Positions 26,913 through 35,372 are shown, counted from the stretch's first letter. The stretch is DNA of 64,000 nt from Aestuariibius insulae (GCF_040783535.2 NZ_JBFONW020000002.1:124001-188000), one strand, 5' to 3'. The notes: generated by a model from the sequence alone, not told the origin. Translations and numbers: made by a program.

Positions 26913-27499
26913 GCCTGCGCGTCGCGATCCTGATCTCGGGCGGCGGCTCCAACATGACGGCGCTCGCCCGCTCCATGACCGGCGATCACCCGGCCCGGCC
27001 TGTCCTCGTCCTGTCCAACGTGCCGGGGGCAGGGGGGCTGGCCCGCGCCGCCGCTATGGACATCCCCACCGTCACGCTCGATCACACCGCCTTCCGGGAC
27101 CGCGAAAGCTTCGAGGCCGCGCTCCACGACACGCTCACAAAGGCACGCCCCGACCTGATCTGCCTCGCGGGCTTCATGCGCATCCTCACCCCCGCCTTCG
27201 TCGGCAAATGGCCCGGCCGGATCCTCAACATCCATCCGTCGCTGCTGCCGAAATATCCCGGCCTTCACACCCATGCCCGCGCGCTCGCCGGGGGCGACAG
27301 CCATCACGGCGCGACGGTCCACGAGGTGACAGCGGATCTCGACGAAGGCCCCATACTCGGCCAAATCCGCATGCCCATCGAACCCGGCGACACGCCTGGA
27401 ACCCTCGCGTTCCGGCTCCTTCCGCTCGAACACAGGCTCTATCCAGAGGTGCTCCGCCGGGTCGCGCAAGGCGACCGCATCCGGCTCGATCTTCCCTAA
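26909..27499 (+). CDS. purN: Phosphoribosylglycinamide formyltransferase
   Basis: 196 residues starting at GTG, which overlaps the purM stop by 4 bp. Formyl-transferase motifs are ISGGGSNM, HPSLLPKYPGLHTHARAL with the catalytic His, and TVHEVTADLDEGPILGQ with the catalytic Asp. It transfers a formyl group from 10-formyl-THF to GAR. purM-purN coupling is standard. Confidence 0.96.
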   Translation: MSLRVAILISGGGSNMTALARSMTGDHPARPVLVLSNVPGAGGLARAAAMDIPTVTLDHTAFRDRESFEAALHDTLTKARPDLICLAGFMRILTPAFVGKWPGRILNIHPSLLPKYPGLHTHARALAGGDSHHGATVHEVTADLDEGPILGQIRMPIEPGDTPGTLAFRLLPLEHRLYPEVLRRVAQGDRIRLDLP

Positions 27500-27545
27500 A
27501 CGCAATTCCCGCGCTAAAGGGGACGCCTTGCGTGAAAGGACCTGT

Positions 27546-28715
27546 ATGCAGACGATTACCACGACCGACGCCCTCGCGACCTTCTGCGAGGCCGCCGCCC
27601 GGCACGACTATGTCACCGTTGATACCGAGTTCCTGCGCGAGCGTACCTACTATTCCAAACTCTGCCTGGTGCAGCTGGCCTATCCCGGAGAGGACGAGGA
27701 CAGCGCCGTTCTGGTCGACCCGCTCTCCGAAGAGCTCTCTCTCGATCCGCTCTATGCGCTCTTCGAGGATGAAGGCGTCACCAAGGTCTTTCACGCCGCC
27801 CGCCAGGATCTCGAGATATTCCATGTCGATCGCGGCATCATTCCAAAGCCGCTTTTTGACACGCAGGTCGCCGCCATGGTCTGCGGCTTTGGCGAACAGG
27901 TCGGCTACGAGACGCTGGTGCGCAAGCTGGCGGGCGAAAGCCTCGACAAGTCCTCCCGCTTCACCGACTGGTCGCGCCGGCCTCTGTCGGACGCGCAAAA
28001 GATCTATGCGGTCGGCGATGTGACGCATCTGCGCGTGATCTACGAAAAGCTCCGCGATCAGCTGGCCGAGAACGGCCGCACCAAATGGGTCCGCGAAGAG
28101 ATGGCCGTCCTGACCGATCCTGCGACCTACCATACCGACCCCTCCGATGCCTGGCGACGGGTCAAGACGCGCACCAACTCGCCGCGTTTTCTGGGTCTCG
28201 TGCGCGAACTCGCCCGTTTCCGCGAAGGCTATGCCCAAAGCCGCGACATCCCCCGCAACCGGGTCTACAAGGACGATGCCCTGATCGAACTGGCCTCGAC
28301 CAAACCCAAAACCCATCAGGATCTCGGCCGCTCGCGCCTGCTGCTGCGCGAGGCCCGCAAGGGCGAGATCGCCGACGGCATCCTCGCCGCCATTGAGGCC
28401 GGGCTCGAGACCCCGAACGAGGATCTCCCCCAGCCCGACCGCTCCCGCGAAAAGCTGCAGGTGAACCCCGCACTCGCCGACCTGCTGCGCGTCCTGCTCA
28501 AGGCCAAATCCGAAGACGAAGGCGTCGCGCAAAAGCTCATCGCGACCGCCGCCGATCTCGACGCCATCGCCGGAGGCCTCCGCGACGTGCCCGCCCTTTC
28601 CGGCTGGCGCAAACAGGTCTTCGGAGAAGATGCCCTACGCCTGTGCAACGGAGAGATCGCTCTCGCCGCCAAGGGGCAGACGGTTCGGGTGGTAGACGTC
28701 ACTGCAAAGCAGTGA
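27546..28715 (+). CDS. rnd: Ribonuclease D
   Basis: 389 residues. The DEDD exonuclease domain opens with VDTEFLRERTYYSKLCLVQ and continues with VFHAARQDLEIF and the YAVGDVTHL segment. An HRDC domain follows at about residues 200-290 (ELARFREGYAQSRDIPRNRVYKDDALIELA). RNase D trims the 3' ends of tRNA and other stable RNAs. It lies 46 bp after purN in the same direction. The stop is inside a CGTCACTGC-AAA-GCAGTGACG hairpin. Confidence 0.94.
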   Translation: MQTITTTDALATFCEAAARHDYVTVDTEFLRERTYYSKLCLVQLAYPGEDEDSAVLVDPLSEELSLDPLYALFEDEGVTKVFHAARQDLEIFHVDRGIIPKPLFDTQVAAMVCGFGEQVGYETLVRKLAGESLDKSSRFTDWSRRPLSDAQKIYAVGDVTHLRVIYEKLRDQLAENGRTKWVREEMAVLTDPATYHTDPSDAWRRVKTRTNSPRFLGLVRELARFREGYAQSRDIPRNRVYKDDALIELASTKPKTHQDLGRSRLLLREARKGEIADGILAAIEAGLETPNEDLPQPDRSREKLQVNPALADLLRVLLKAKSEDEGVAQKLIATAADLDAIAGGLRDVPALSGWRKQVFGEDALRLCNGEIALAAKGQTVRVVDVTAKQ

Positions 28716-29048
28716 CGCGAGCCAACGTCACATGCTCCCGCATGTGATGCGTGCCGGTAAGCGGTTGCAAAGCAACTGCGACGGTCACCCGGTCGCAATC
28801 CTGGGTTCACGGCCCGCCTACGTCCCGGCCTTGAGCCGGGACCTCTCCCTCCACCCCAGAACAACCGCCTGACCCTCCGGGCTCCGCCCGTTCAACTCTC
28901 GATCCGTCTACTGGACGGCTCGCCCCCTTCGGTGACGAGAGCTTCACCCCAAACCCAGCCCTCTACCTCAGATAGTCACATCCTCGCCGCAAGGGGGTCA
29001 CATCTTAACGTTTCATTAACCAAGATTTTTCAAGCGAAAGACTTTGAG
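28716..29048. repeat. Intergenic region with compound structured repeat, copy A (about 28725-28842)
   Basis: No gene was found in these 333 bp. From 28725 a block of nested inverted repeats runs: CACATGC-TCCC-GCATGTG, then GTTGC-AAA-GCAAC, then a shared single-stranded stretch, ending with GTCCCGGC-CTTGA-GCCGGGAC at 28822-28842. The same order of stems with different loops occurs at 30430-30558. Between the stems the sequence GCGTGCCGGTAAGCGGTTGC is identical in both copies. The block starts 10 bp after the rnd stop, so it may serve as a transcript 3' end. The rest up to 29000 shows nothing recognisable. Confidence 0.75.
29005..29020 (+). promoter_or_regulatory. Candidate CtrA-binding site
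   Basis: TTAA at 29005-29008 and TTAAC at 29016-29020 are spaced by exactly 7 bases, the full TTAA-N7-TTAAC consensus of the alphaproteobacterial cell-cycle/motility regulator CtrA. It is 29 bp upstream of the excalibur-domain gene start. The match is to a short motif, so chance is not excluded. Confidence 0.45.
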
Positions 29049-29348
29049 ATGATCCGTTATCTAACTGCCGCGCTCCTTGCGATGTCTGTACAGACAGGCC
29101 CGTCCTATGCCCATTCCGGAGGCCTGAATGCCGAAGGCTGTCATGCCGGATCGCGCCCCTATCACTGCCACCGCTCCTCAAGCCAGTCCTCCCGCTCCGC
29201 CGCCCCACGCAGCGGCCTTATCGACCGCAACTGCAGCGATTTCTCCTCCTGGGGCGAGGCGCAAAGGTTCTATGAGCAGAACGGAAACAGCGATCCACAC
29301 GGCCTTGATCGCGACCGGGATGGCATTGCCTGCGAGGCGCTGCGCTAA
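29049..29348 (+). CDS. Secreted excalibur calcium-binding domain protein
   Basis: 99 residues. A signal peptide (MIRYLTAALLAMSVQTGPSYA) precedes a GCHAGSRPYHCHR motif, typical of small secreted proteins with the G-x-YHCH pattern, and a C-terminal excalibur domain (RNCSDFSSWGEAQRFYEQN...DPHGLDRDRDGIACE) whose DxDxDG loop binds calcium. The domain is often attached to nucleases and surface proteins; here it stands alone. Its catalytic role, if any, is unknown. A CtrA-like site lies just upstream. Confidence 0.82.
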   Translation: MIRYLTAALLAMSVQTGPSYAHSGGLNAEGCHAGSRPYHCHRSSSQSSRSAAPRSGLIDRNCSDFSSWGEAQRFYEQNGNSDPHGLDRDRDGIACEALR

Positions 29349-29815
29349 CGCCCCACCGTCGCGGCGTTCCGGCGCCCTTCGACGCGGATCGCGCCGACGC
29401 TGGCCAGCTCCTGATTGGTCAGCCGCGCGGCAACCGTGATCTGCCGCGACAAAGCCGATCCGACCTGCGTCTCCACCGGGCGGTCCACGCGGAACTGATA
29501 GACCCGCGTCGCGCCATCCTGGCCGATCAGGACCAGCTCCGCATCATAGGCGCCCTGCACCTCGGCCACCCCGGTTGCGCGCAGGATCGCACCGCCGGGC
29601 ACCGGCTCCAGCGCCACGCGCGTGATCTGTTCGATCGCCCCGCGCGGATCGAGCGCCTCCAGTTGCGGGCCCTCCGGCAAAAGCGCATTGCGCCCCTCCA
29701 CCGGCAAAGGTGGCGGCGGCGAAAAGACATTCAGCGGATTGAACCGTGATTCCTGAATACGCGCACAGCCCGACAGGGCCGCTCCCAGCATCACACACCA
29801 GATCAAACCGCGCAT
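29345..29815 (-). CDS. Lipoprotein of unknown function
   Basis: 156 residues with a signal peptide ending in the lipobox ALSGC. The mature part begins with a proline-rich linker (FSPPPPLPVEG) and contains a beta-rich region (GGAILRATGVAEVQGAYDAELVLIGQDGATRVYQFRVDRP). I recall similar proteins in Rhodobacteraceae as uncharacterised lipoproteins. It is convergent with the excalibur gene with a 4-bp overlap. Confidence 0.7.
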   Translation of the reverse strand: MRGLIWCVMLGAALSGCARIQESRFNPLNVFSPPPPLPVEGRNALLPEGPQLEALDPRGAIEQITRVALEPVPGGAILRATGVAEVQGAYDAELVLIGQDGATRVYQFRVDRPVETQVGSALSRQITVAARLTNQELASVGAIRVEGRRNAATVGR

Positions 29816-29950
29816 TCTCGTCCTCGCCCGTTTTTGCCCGACCGGGCTACCTCATCCGATCTGCGTTGAAAAGCGCAGGCGTGGTCAAACCGCCATATGG
29901 ACGCCGACAGGGAAGCCTCCTACATCTGGCGCTCCAAAGGAGACGACCCC

Positions 29951-30379
29951 ATGGCCACCGCCGCCTTCGAAGACATTGCCGAGACGTTCGACTTTCTGGA
30001 TGACTGGGAGGATCGCTATCGCCACGTGATCGAACTGGGCAAAGCGATGCCGCCGCTCGACGATGCGCTCAAAGTGCCCGCGACCAAGGTCAATGGCTGC
30101 GCCTCGCAGGTCTGGATCGTCCCCCGGATCGAGGGGGAGGGACCCTCTGCCACCCTCGATTTCGAAGGCGAAAGCGATGCGATGATCGTCCGCGGCCTGA
30201 TCGCGATCCTGCACGCCCTTTATGCGGGTCTGAGCGCCGAAGAGGCCCTGCGCGTCGACGCGCCCGCCGAACTGGCCCGTCTCGGCCTCAACGATCACTT
30301 GTCCGCCCAACGCTCGAACGGCCTGCGCGCCATGGTCGACCGCCTGCGCGGCCTGGCAAACATCACCGCGTCGGAGTGA
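29951..30379 (+). CDS. sufE: Cysteine desulfuration protein SufE
   Basis: 142 residues. The active-site cysteine is Cys50 in KVNGCASQVW, the conserved SufE motif, within the family fold (LGKAMPPLDDALKVPATKVNG). SufE accepts persulphide sulphur from SufS and passes it to SufB in Fe-S cluster assembly. AAAGGAG precedes the chosen ATG. No other suf genes are in the window. Confidence 0.93.
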   Translation: MATAAFEDIAETFDFLDDWEDRYRHVIELGKAMPPLDDALKVPATKVNGCASQVWIVPRIEGEGPSATLDFEGESDAMIVRGLIAILHALYAGLSAEEALRVDAPAELARLGLNDHLSAQRSNGLRAMVDRLRGLANITASE

Positions 30380-30429
30380 CAGGGCAACCTAGCTTCCTTG
30401 TCCCGTCCCGGGCCTGACACGGGAGCTCT

Positions 30430-30558
30430 ACGTCACATGCTCCGCATGTGACGCGTGCCGGTAAGCGGTTGCGCTAGCAACTGCGGCGGTCACCCGGTTG
30501 CAATACTTGGCGCATCGCCAAACACCCCGCACCCCGCGTCCCGGCCTTGAGCCGGGAC
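30430..30558. repeat. Compound structured repeat, copy B
   Basis: This copy repeats the stems of the block at 28725-28842: CACATGC-TCC-GCATGTG, GTTGC-GCTA-GCAAC, and the terminal GTCCCGGC-CTTGA-GCCGGGAC at 30538-30558. The stems are kept while the loops differ (TCC versus TCCC; GCTA versus AAA), indicating that structure is conserved. It lies between convergent sufE and the DUF1638 gene, and its last hairpin is 10 bp from the DUF1638 stop. A further imperfect hairpin (TCCCG...CGGGA) precedes it at about 30404-30424. Confidence 0.75.
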
Positions 30559-30567
30559 CTCCCGCTC

Positions 30568-31248
30568 TCAGCCTGCCGCGAACGCCTGTAGCTCGCGCGC
30601 CAGATCCCCATAACCCGTAAACCGTCGCTCGAACCGCAGTCCCAGCCGCGCTGCATGATCCTCCGCCAAGGCCGTCAAAGCCGGATCCTCCGTTTGCGCC
30701 TGATAGACGAGGCTCTCGTAATTCCCGAAATACATGTCCCGAAGCTCCGGATGCCGGTCCAGACCCAGCGGTTTCCACACGAAGGCATCGAACTGGCGCA
30801 CCAGAAAATCGGTCAGATAGAACGCCGTCATCTCATCGCGGGCCGCAAATTCCGCATTGCCTTCGAAGAAACTGTAACAATGGGGCCCCTCGAGCATCTC
30901 GACCCCGAGCCTCTCGCACAGCGCCGCCAGCCCCCCTCCGGTCCCGCAATCGCCATAGGCCACGAAGACCGCCTCATAGGCCGCGCGATGCTCCGTCACA
31001 GCCGCCTCGACCGTCGGAGCGATCCGCTCTGGATGATTGTGCAGGATGGCAGGAAGACACTGTAAATCCACATGATCCCAGCCATTTACGCGCCGAAGCT
31101 CAACAATCTCTCGCGCCAGCGCTCCGCAGGCGATAATCAGGATCCGCCCCGCGCCCGACGGCGCCAGACCGGTCTCGCGCAACGTGCCATCTTCCGGAAG
31201 ATCAAGCGGCGCGGGCCCGGCACCCCGGTTTGAAACATCCGTCACCAT
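30568..31248 (-). CDS. DUF1638 protein, linked to split methionine synthase
   Basis: 226 residues matching DUF1638: ILIIACGALAREI, LQCLPAILHNHPERI, VAYGDCGTGG, GPHCYSFF. The cysteine-containing motifs AACGALA, YGDCGTGG and GPHC suggest metal or corrinoid contact, which is inference. In Rhodobacteraceae this gene lies beside a corrinoid protein and a homocysteine methyltransferase, as here. I recall, without being able to check, a link to methionine synthesis in Phaeobacter. I start at MVTDVSNRG since the longer frame overlaps the divergent gene; the exact start is uncertain. Confidence 0.78.
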   Translation of the reverse strand: MVTDVSNRGAGPAPLDLPEDGTLRETGLAPSGAGRILIIACGALAREIVELRRVNGWDHVDLQCLPAILHNHPERIAPTVEAAVTEHRAAYEAVFVAYGDCGTGGGLAALCERLGVEMLEGPHCYSFFEGNAEFAARDEMTAFYLTDFLVRQFDAFVWKPLGLDRHPELRDMYFGNYESLVYQAQTEDPALTALAEDHAARLGLRFERRFTGYGDLARELQAFAAG

Positions 31249-31345
31249 GCCGTCACAATGTCGCACCCCACGTTGCCGAACGGGCCGTCCCCGATCCATG
31301 TCTTGCACCGTACCCAACGCCACTCGCACTGCAAAGGACCTCGCC

Positions 31346-31849
31346 ATGACCCCCCAGACCCGCACACCCGGAGCGTTCCCCGCTCTCGCCGGATCGACGC
31401 TGATGCTAATGATCATCGCCGGCTCGGTCGCCACCGTCGCCTTCGACATCTGGGGTCAGGTCATCGCGCCCTGGATCGGCCTCGGCAACCTGTCGCCCGA
31501 TGGTCTCGCCCGCAGCCTTCTGGGCACATTCGGCCTTCCCAATGGCCGTCCCGAGGGGATCTTCATGCATCTCGTGATCGTCGGCCTGATCGGATACCCG
31601 GTCGGATATCTCTTCATCTTCAGACCGATCTGGGAGCGGGTCACCGGCCAGACCGGGTGGTTCCTTGCCTCTGCCGTCTACGGCTTCGGCCTCTGGGTCT
31701 TCGCCATCGGCGGGATCACCGCCATTGCGGACGGCGTGCCGTTCTTCCTGAACTTCACCCGCATCGCCTGGGTCGCTCTGGCCGGTCACGTCCTTTACGG
31801 GATCGTCGCGGGCTGGATCATCGCCTATCTCGAGGCGCCCAGAGCCTGA
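31346..31849 (+). CDS. Small integral membrane protein, unknown function
   Basis: 167 residues with about four hydrophobic segments: 13-38 (STLMLMIIAGSVATVAFDIWG), about 72-95, 105-125 and 140-160. I do not assign a family; the C-terminal half (LAGHVLYGIVAGWIIAYLEAP) resembles small membrane proteins of alphaproteobacteria. AAAGGA precedes the ATG. It is divergent from the DUF1638 gene, and the 97-bp gap would hold both promoters. Confidence 0.7.
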   Translation: MTPQTRTPGAFPALAGSTLMLMIIAGSVATVAFDIWGQVIAPWIGLGNLSPDGLARSLLGTFGLPNGRPEGIFMHLVIVGLIGYPVGYLFIFRPIWERVTGQTGWFLASAVYGFGLWVFAIGGITAIADGVPFFLNFTRIAWVALAGHVLYGIVAGWIIAYLEAPRA

Positions 31850-31887
31850 TAACCCTGGCCTGTAGCGGAGCGGTCCCGCTGCAGGTC

Positions 31888-32079
31888 CTACCGCTCGACG
31901 GAGACCCGAACGGCCTGCCGATGGATCAGCCGATCGGCCCGATAAAGCAGAAATGCAATCGATCCGATGGCGAGAAGACCGCCGATGATGGCCGAGATCA
32001 CACCGAAAAACAGGGCCACACCTGAAAAGGTCGACAGAAACGCAATGAACAGCATCATGAAAAAAGTCTGAAAAAACAT
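31888..32079 (-). CDS. Short two-helix membrane protein
   Basis: 63 residues. One strongly hydrophobic segment of about 40 residues (FFMMLFIAFLSTFSGVALFFGVISAIIGGLLAIGSIA, split here for length) would form two helices, followed by a basic tail ending VSVER. A strong GGAGGAAGGA Shine-Dalgarno sits 6-7 bases before the ATG at 32079, so I trust it as translated. The family is not recognised. It lies convergent with the gene at 31346. Confidence 0.6.
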   Translation of the reverse strand: MFFQTFFMMLFIAFLSTFSGVALFFGVISAIIGGLLAIGSIAFLLYRADRLIHRQAVRVSVER

Positions 32080-32194
32080 GGCGATCCTTCCTCCTGCCTG
32101 ATGCGTCACAAGACGCTCTCAATAGGAAAGATAGGTAGCAGCCTAAAAGTTGCAAAACTATTGCCGCATTTTCGCCTTATTCAGACAAATTGAA

Positions 32195-32899
32195 TTAGTT
32201 TGCTGCCATCTGGTTGTGCTTGCGCCCCATGAACTCCTTGGCGGTCTCCACGGCAACGGCCGCATCCCGGCAATAGGCATCCGCCCCGATCGCGCGCCCG
32301 AACTCCTCGTTCAGCGGCGCGCCTCCAACCAGCACGATATACTCCTCGCGCAGACCTTTCTCGACCAGCGCATCGATCACCACCTTCATGTAAGGCATCG
32401 TCGTCGTCAGCAGCGCGCTCATCCCGAGGATATCGGCCCCCTCGGCTTCCAGTGCCTCCAGATAGGCCTCGACAGGATTGTTGATCCCCAGATCGACCAC
32501 CTCGAACCCGGCGCCCTCCATCATCATCGAGACGAGGTTCTTGCCGATATCGTGAATATCGCCCTTCACAGTGCCGATCACCATCTTGCCGACACGCGGC
32601 GCGCCGGTCTCGGCCAGAAGCGGCTTGAGGATCGCCATGCCGCCCTTCATTGCGTTGGCCGCCAGAAGGACCTCCGGCACGAAAAGGATCCCGTCGCGGA
32701 AATCATTACCGACGATGGTCATGCCGCCGACCAGAGCCTCGGTCAGAACCCGGTAGGGCTCCCAGCCGCGCCCGAGCAGGATATTGACGCCTTCCTCGAC
32801 CTCTTCCTTCAGGCCGTCATAGAGGTCGTCGAACATCTGCTGGACAAGCTCGTCATCCTCAAGTTCGCTCAGAACGATATCGTCGTCGTCTTCCGCCAT
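32195..32899 (-). CDS. Corrinoid (B12-binding) protein of split methionine synthase
   Basis: 234 residues. A helical cap domain at about 15-95 (MetH-cap/MtbC1 type) precedes the B12-binding domain with the cobalt-ligating His116 in VKGDIHDIGKN (DxHxxG), then MSALLTTTM and VLVGGAPLN. It should carry methyl groups between methyl-THF and homocysteine. The homocysteine-binding module is encoded about 1.3 kb away on the same strand and the DUF1638 gene follows, so this looks like a MetH split into separate subunits. A family alternative is a methylamine corrinoid protein, but no such methyltransferase is near. Confidence 0.87.
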   Translation of the reverse strand: MAEDDDDIVLSELEDDELVQQMFDDLYDGLKEEVEEGVNILLGRGWEPYRVLTEALVGGMTIVGNDFRDGILFVPEVLLAANAMKGGMAILKPLLAETGAPRVGKMVIGTVKGDIHDIGKNLVSMMMEGAGFEVVDLGINNPVEAYLEALEAEGADILGMSALLTTTMPYMKVVIDALVEKGLREEYIVLVGGAPLNEEFGRAIGADAYCRDAAVAVETAKEFMGRKHNQMAAN

Positions 32900-33045
32900 C
32901 ACGTTGTCCTCACCGATCCGGTCCAACACCCTACACCATCAGTCATGGGCGAGGGGCCCCTCCGCCACGCGACAAATTGCGACATGACCCGCTGCATCCC
33001 CGACTTTCGCTTGCAGATGTTCTCATTTCGTTCCAGTTTATCCCC

Positions 33046-34137
33046 ATGTCTGATGCTGCCGCTCCCGTCCCCGTTCCCGCCGACCGCCGCAAAGGCCGCG
33101 GCGCGCTCACCAATCAAACCAACCGCTACGAGCGCATCGCGCGCGAAGCCGCCCATGACGGCTGGGACATCCCCGAAGACCTGCCGCCGCTCCGGACAGA
33201 GGTCACCGACGAGACGCCGCGCACGGTCATCACGCGCAATGCCTCGCCCGATATCTCCTTCGACCGGTCGATCAATCCCTACCGGGGCTGCGAGCATGGC
33301 TGCATCTATTGCTTTGCGCGCCCCACCCATGCCTATCTGGGCCTGTCGCCCGGGCTCGACTTCGAAACCCGCCTGATCGCGCGGCCCGACGCCCCCGACG
33401 TGCTGGAGCGCGAGCTGCGCAAACCCTCCTACCGGCCCGCCACGATCGCCATCGGCACCAATACAGACGCCTACCAGCCGATCGAACGCGATCGCGGCAT
33501 CATGCGCGCCATTCTCGAAGTGCTCGAAGCCTACAACCACCCTGTCGCCATCGCGACCAAAGGCACACTTATCGAACGCGACGCCGACATCCTGGGCCGG
33601 ATGGGCCGCAAGGGCCTTGCCCGCGTCGGCCTCTCGGTCACGACGCTCGACGCCAAAACCGCCCGCGCGATGGAGCCGCGCGTGCCGTCCCCCGCCCGCC
33701 GCCTGAAGGCGATGCGCACCCTGACCGAGGCGGGCTGCGACGTGCGCGTCATGGTCTCTCCGATCATTCCCGCGCTCACCGATCATGAGGTCGAGGCCAT
33801 CCTCAAGGCCGCCGCTGCCCATGGCGCAATCGCCGCCAGTTCGATCCTGCTGCGCTTGCCGCAAGAGGTTGCGGGTCTCTTCTCCGACTGGCTGACCGAG
33901 CAATTCCCGGACCGTGCAAACCGCATCCTGAACCGCGTGTGCGAGCTTCACGGCGGCAAGCTCTACGATGCCGAATGGGGCAAGCGTTTCACGGGGCAGG
34001 GTCACTGGGCCCGCCTGATGACCCACCGCTTCGCCATCGCCGCGCGCCGCAACGGTCTGGCCAGCCAGCTGCCGCCGCTCAGAACGGATCTCTTCGCCTT
34101 GCCGCCGCGCGCCGGCGATCAGCTGAGCCTCTTCTGA
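33046..34137 (+). CDS. Radical SAM protein, PA0069/SplB-like
   Basis: 363 residues. The cluster motif is CEHGCIYC (CxxxCxxC) in the context PYRGCEHGCIYCFARPTH, typical of the PA0069 family related to spore photoproduct lyase. Downstream segments IAIGTNTDAYQPIER and VMVSPIIPALTDHE agree. No reaction has been shown for the family. ATG 33046 begins a stretch (MSDAAAPVPVPADRRKGRGAL) typical for these proteins. It lies between the corrinoid and homocysteine methyltransferase genes but on the opposite strand, so it need not share their role. Confidence 0.85.
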   Translation: MSDAAAPVPVPADRRKGRGALTNQTNRYERIAREAAHDGWDIPEDLPPLRTEVTDETPRTVITRNASPDISFDRSINPYRGCEHGCIYCFARPTHAYLGLSPGLDFETRLIARPDAPDVLERELRKPSYRPATIAIGTNTDAYQPIERDRGIMRAILEVLEAYNHPVAIATKGTLIERDADILGRMGRKGLARVGLSVTTLDAKTARAMEPRVPSPARRLKAMRTLTEAGCDVRVMVSPIIPALTDHEVEAILKAAAAHGAIAASSILLRLPQEVAGLFSDWLTEQFPDRANRILNRVCELHGGKLYDAEWGKRFTGQGHWARLMTHRFAIAARRNGLASQLPPLRTDLFALPPRAGDQLSLF

Positions 34138-34211
34138 CAGGGCACCGCGCGGATCTCCCTTCATCTGGCCATAAATACTCAAGATCCGACCCTCGCCGAT
34201 AGGCAGGAAAG

Positions 34212-35219
34212 TCAGGCCCGCGCCCGCCGCCGCGTTTTGCGGGCGGGTGGCCCGGCTCCATCCGTGCCGTCCGACGCCGAAGAGAATCCGCCCAGCCGCG
34301 CCTCGATCGTCGCAAGATCGGGCCTGGGACCCGTCGGCACCGTCTCCAAAGCAGCCCGCATCTTCCGCAGATGCTCTTGCGTCGTCCCGCAGCACCCGCC
34401 GATGATCCGCGCGCCGCAATCGCGCGCCAGCACCGCATAATCGGCCATCAGCTCGGGCGTGCCGTCGTAGTGAATATGCCCGTCCACGTATTTCGGAATG
34501 CCCGCATTGCCCTTGGCGATCACCGGCAGCTCGGCGCCATCGAAGCCCAGAACCGTCCTAAGAAGATCCGACGCGCCGACCCCGCAATTGGCTCCGAAAC
34601 CGGCGGGCGGATTAGGCAGCCGCGCCATCATCCGCGCCATCTTGGCCGAGGTCAGACCCATCATTGTGCGGCCTGCCGTGTCAAAACTCATCGTGCCGCA
34701 CCACGGCATCTCGGCCAGAGCAAACGCCTCGGCGGCCGCCTTCATCTCCTCGGCCGCGCTGATCGTCTCGACCCAAAGCACATCCGCGCCGCCTGCCTTC
34801 AGCCCCTCGGCCTGCTCATGGAAGATCTCGACCGCATCCTCATGGGTGAGCGTACCCATCGGCGCCATGATCTCTCCGGTCGGCCCCACTGAACCCGCCA
34901 CGACAACCGGCCGCCCCGCCTTGTCCGCGACATCGCGGCCAATCTGGGCCCCCGCCCGGTTCAGCTCGCCCACGCGGCCCTCCGCACTGTGCAGCTTCAG
35001 CCGCGAGGCATTGGCGCCAAAGGTATTGGTCAGAAACAGATCGCTTCCCGCCTCGACGGCGCCGGAATAAAGCGCGGTGATCCGGTCCGGATGATCCACG
35101 TTCCAAAGCTCGGGCGCATCACCCGCCTCGAGCCCCATATTGAAGAGCGTGGTCCCCGTCGCGCCATCGGCCAGAAGCCAGTCGCGGTCGGTCAGAAGAG
35201 AAGTCAGAAGATCGGTCAT
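34212..35219 (-). CDS. Homocysteine S-methyltransferase component of split methionine synthase
   Basis: 335 residues. The zinc-binding cysteines of the homocysteine-methyltransferase fold are present: Cys212 in GANCGVG and Cys276/Cys277 in GGCCGTT. N-terminal ADGATGTTLFNMG is the usual start of the barrel. The chain ends soon after the domain in a basic tail (ARKTRRRARA), with no pterin or B12 modules, unlike MetH. The corrinoid gene nearby supplies the B12 module; pterin-binding and reactivation modules would be elsewhere. Betaine-homocysteine methyltransferase is the main alternative. Confidence 0.85.
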   Translation of the reverse strand: MTDLLTSLLTDRDWLLADGATGTTLFNMGLEAGDAPELWNVDHPDRITALYSGAVEAGSDLFLTNTFGANASRLKLHSAEGRVGELNRAGAQIGRDVADKAGRPVVVAGSVGPTGEIMAPMGTLTHEDAVEIFHEQAEGLKAGGADVLWVETISAAEEMKAAAEAFALAEMPWCGTMSFDTAGRTMMGLTSAKMARMMARLPNPPAGFGANCGVGASDLLRTVLGFDGAELPVIAKGNAGIPKYVDGHIHYDGTPELMADYAVLARDCGARIIGGCCGTTQEHLRKMRAALETVPTGPRPDLATIEARLGGFSSASDGTDGAGPPARKTRRRARA

Positions 35220-35297
35220 GGCGCCCGGGTGACATGTCTGCGGGATCAAATCCAGCTCATAATTTTCAACACGAACATGAGGCTGGCAACAGGCGCC

Positions 35298-35356
35298 AAA
35301 ATTCTTCGCAGAAGAATTTTGCCCCCCAAAGAAGAAAGAATTTTAGCTAAAATTCT
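35298..35356. repeat. Two AT-rich palindromes, same family as 15570-15672
   Basis: The first, at 35298-35320, is AAAATTCTTC-GCA-GAAGAATTTT and is followed by GCCCCCC. The second, at 35337-35356, is a perfect 20-mer (AGAATTTTAG and its complement). They lie between the end of the DUF1476 gene and the start of the homocysteine methyltransferase gene, both on the minus strand, so the first and second would terminate the DUF1476 transcript. The half-site TTCTTC/GAAGAA and the trailing GCCCCC match the palindromes at 15.6 kb. Confidence 0.75.
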
Positions 35357-35372
35357 TCACCCCGCTCAAAGC

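Noticed and set aside
32195..35219. Trimethylamine or glycine-betaine methyltransferase system
   Set aside because: No MttB-like methyltransferase is present; the corrinoid protein and the homocysteine-type zinc site fit methionine synthesis better.
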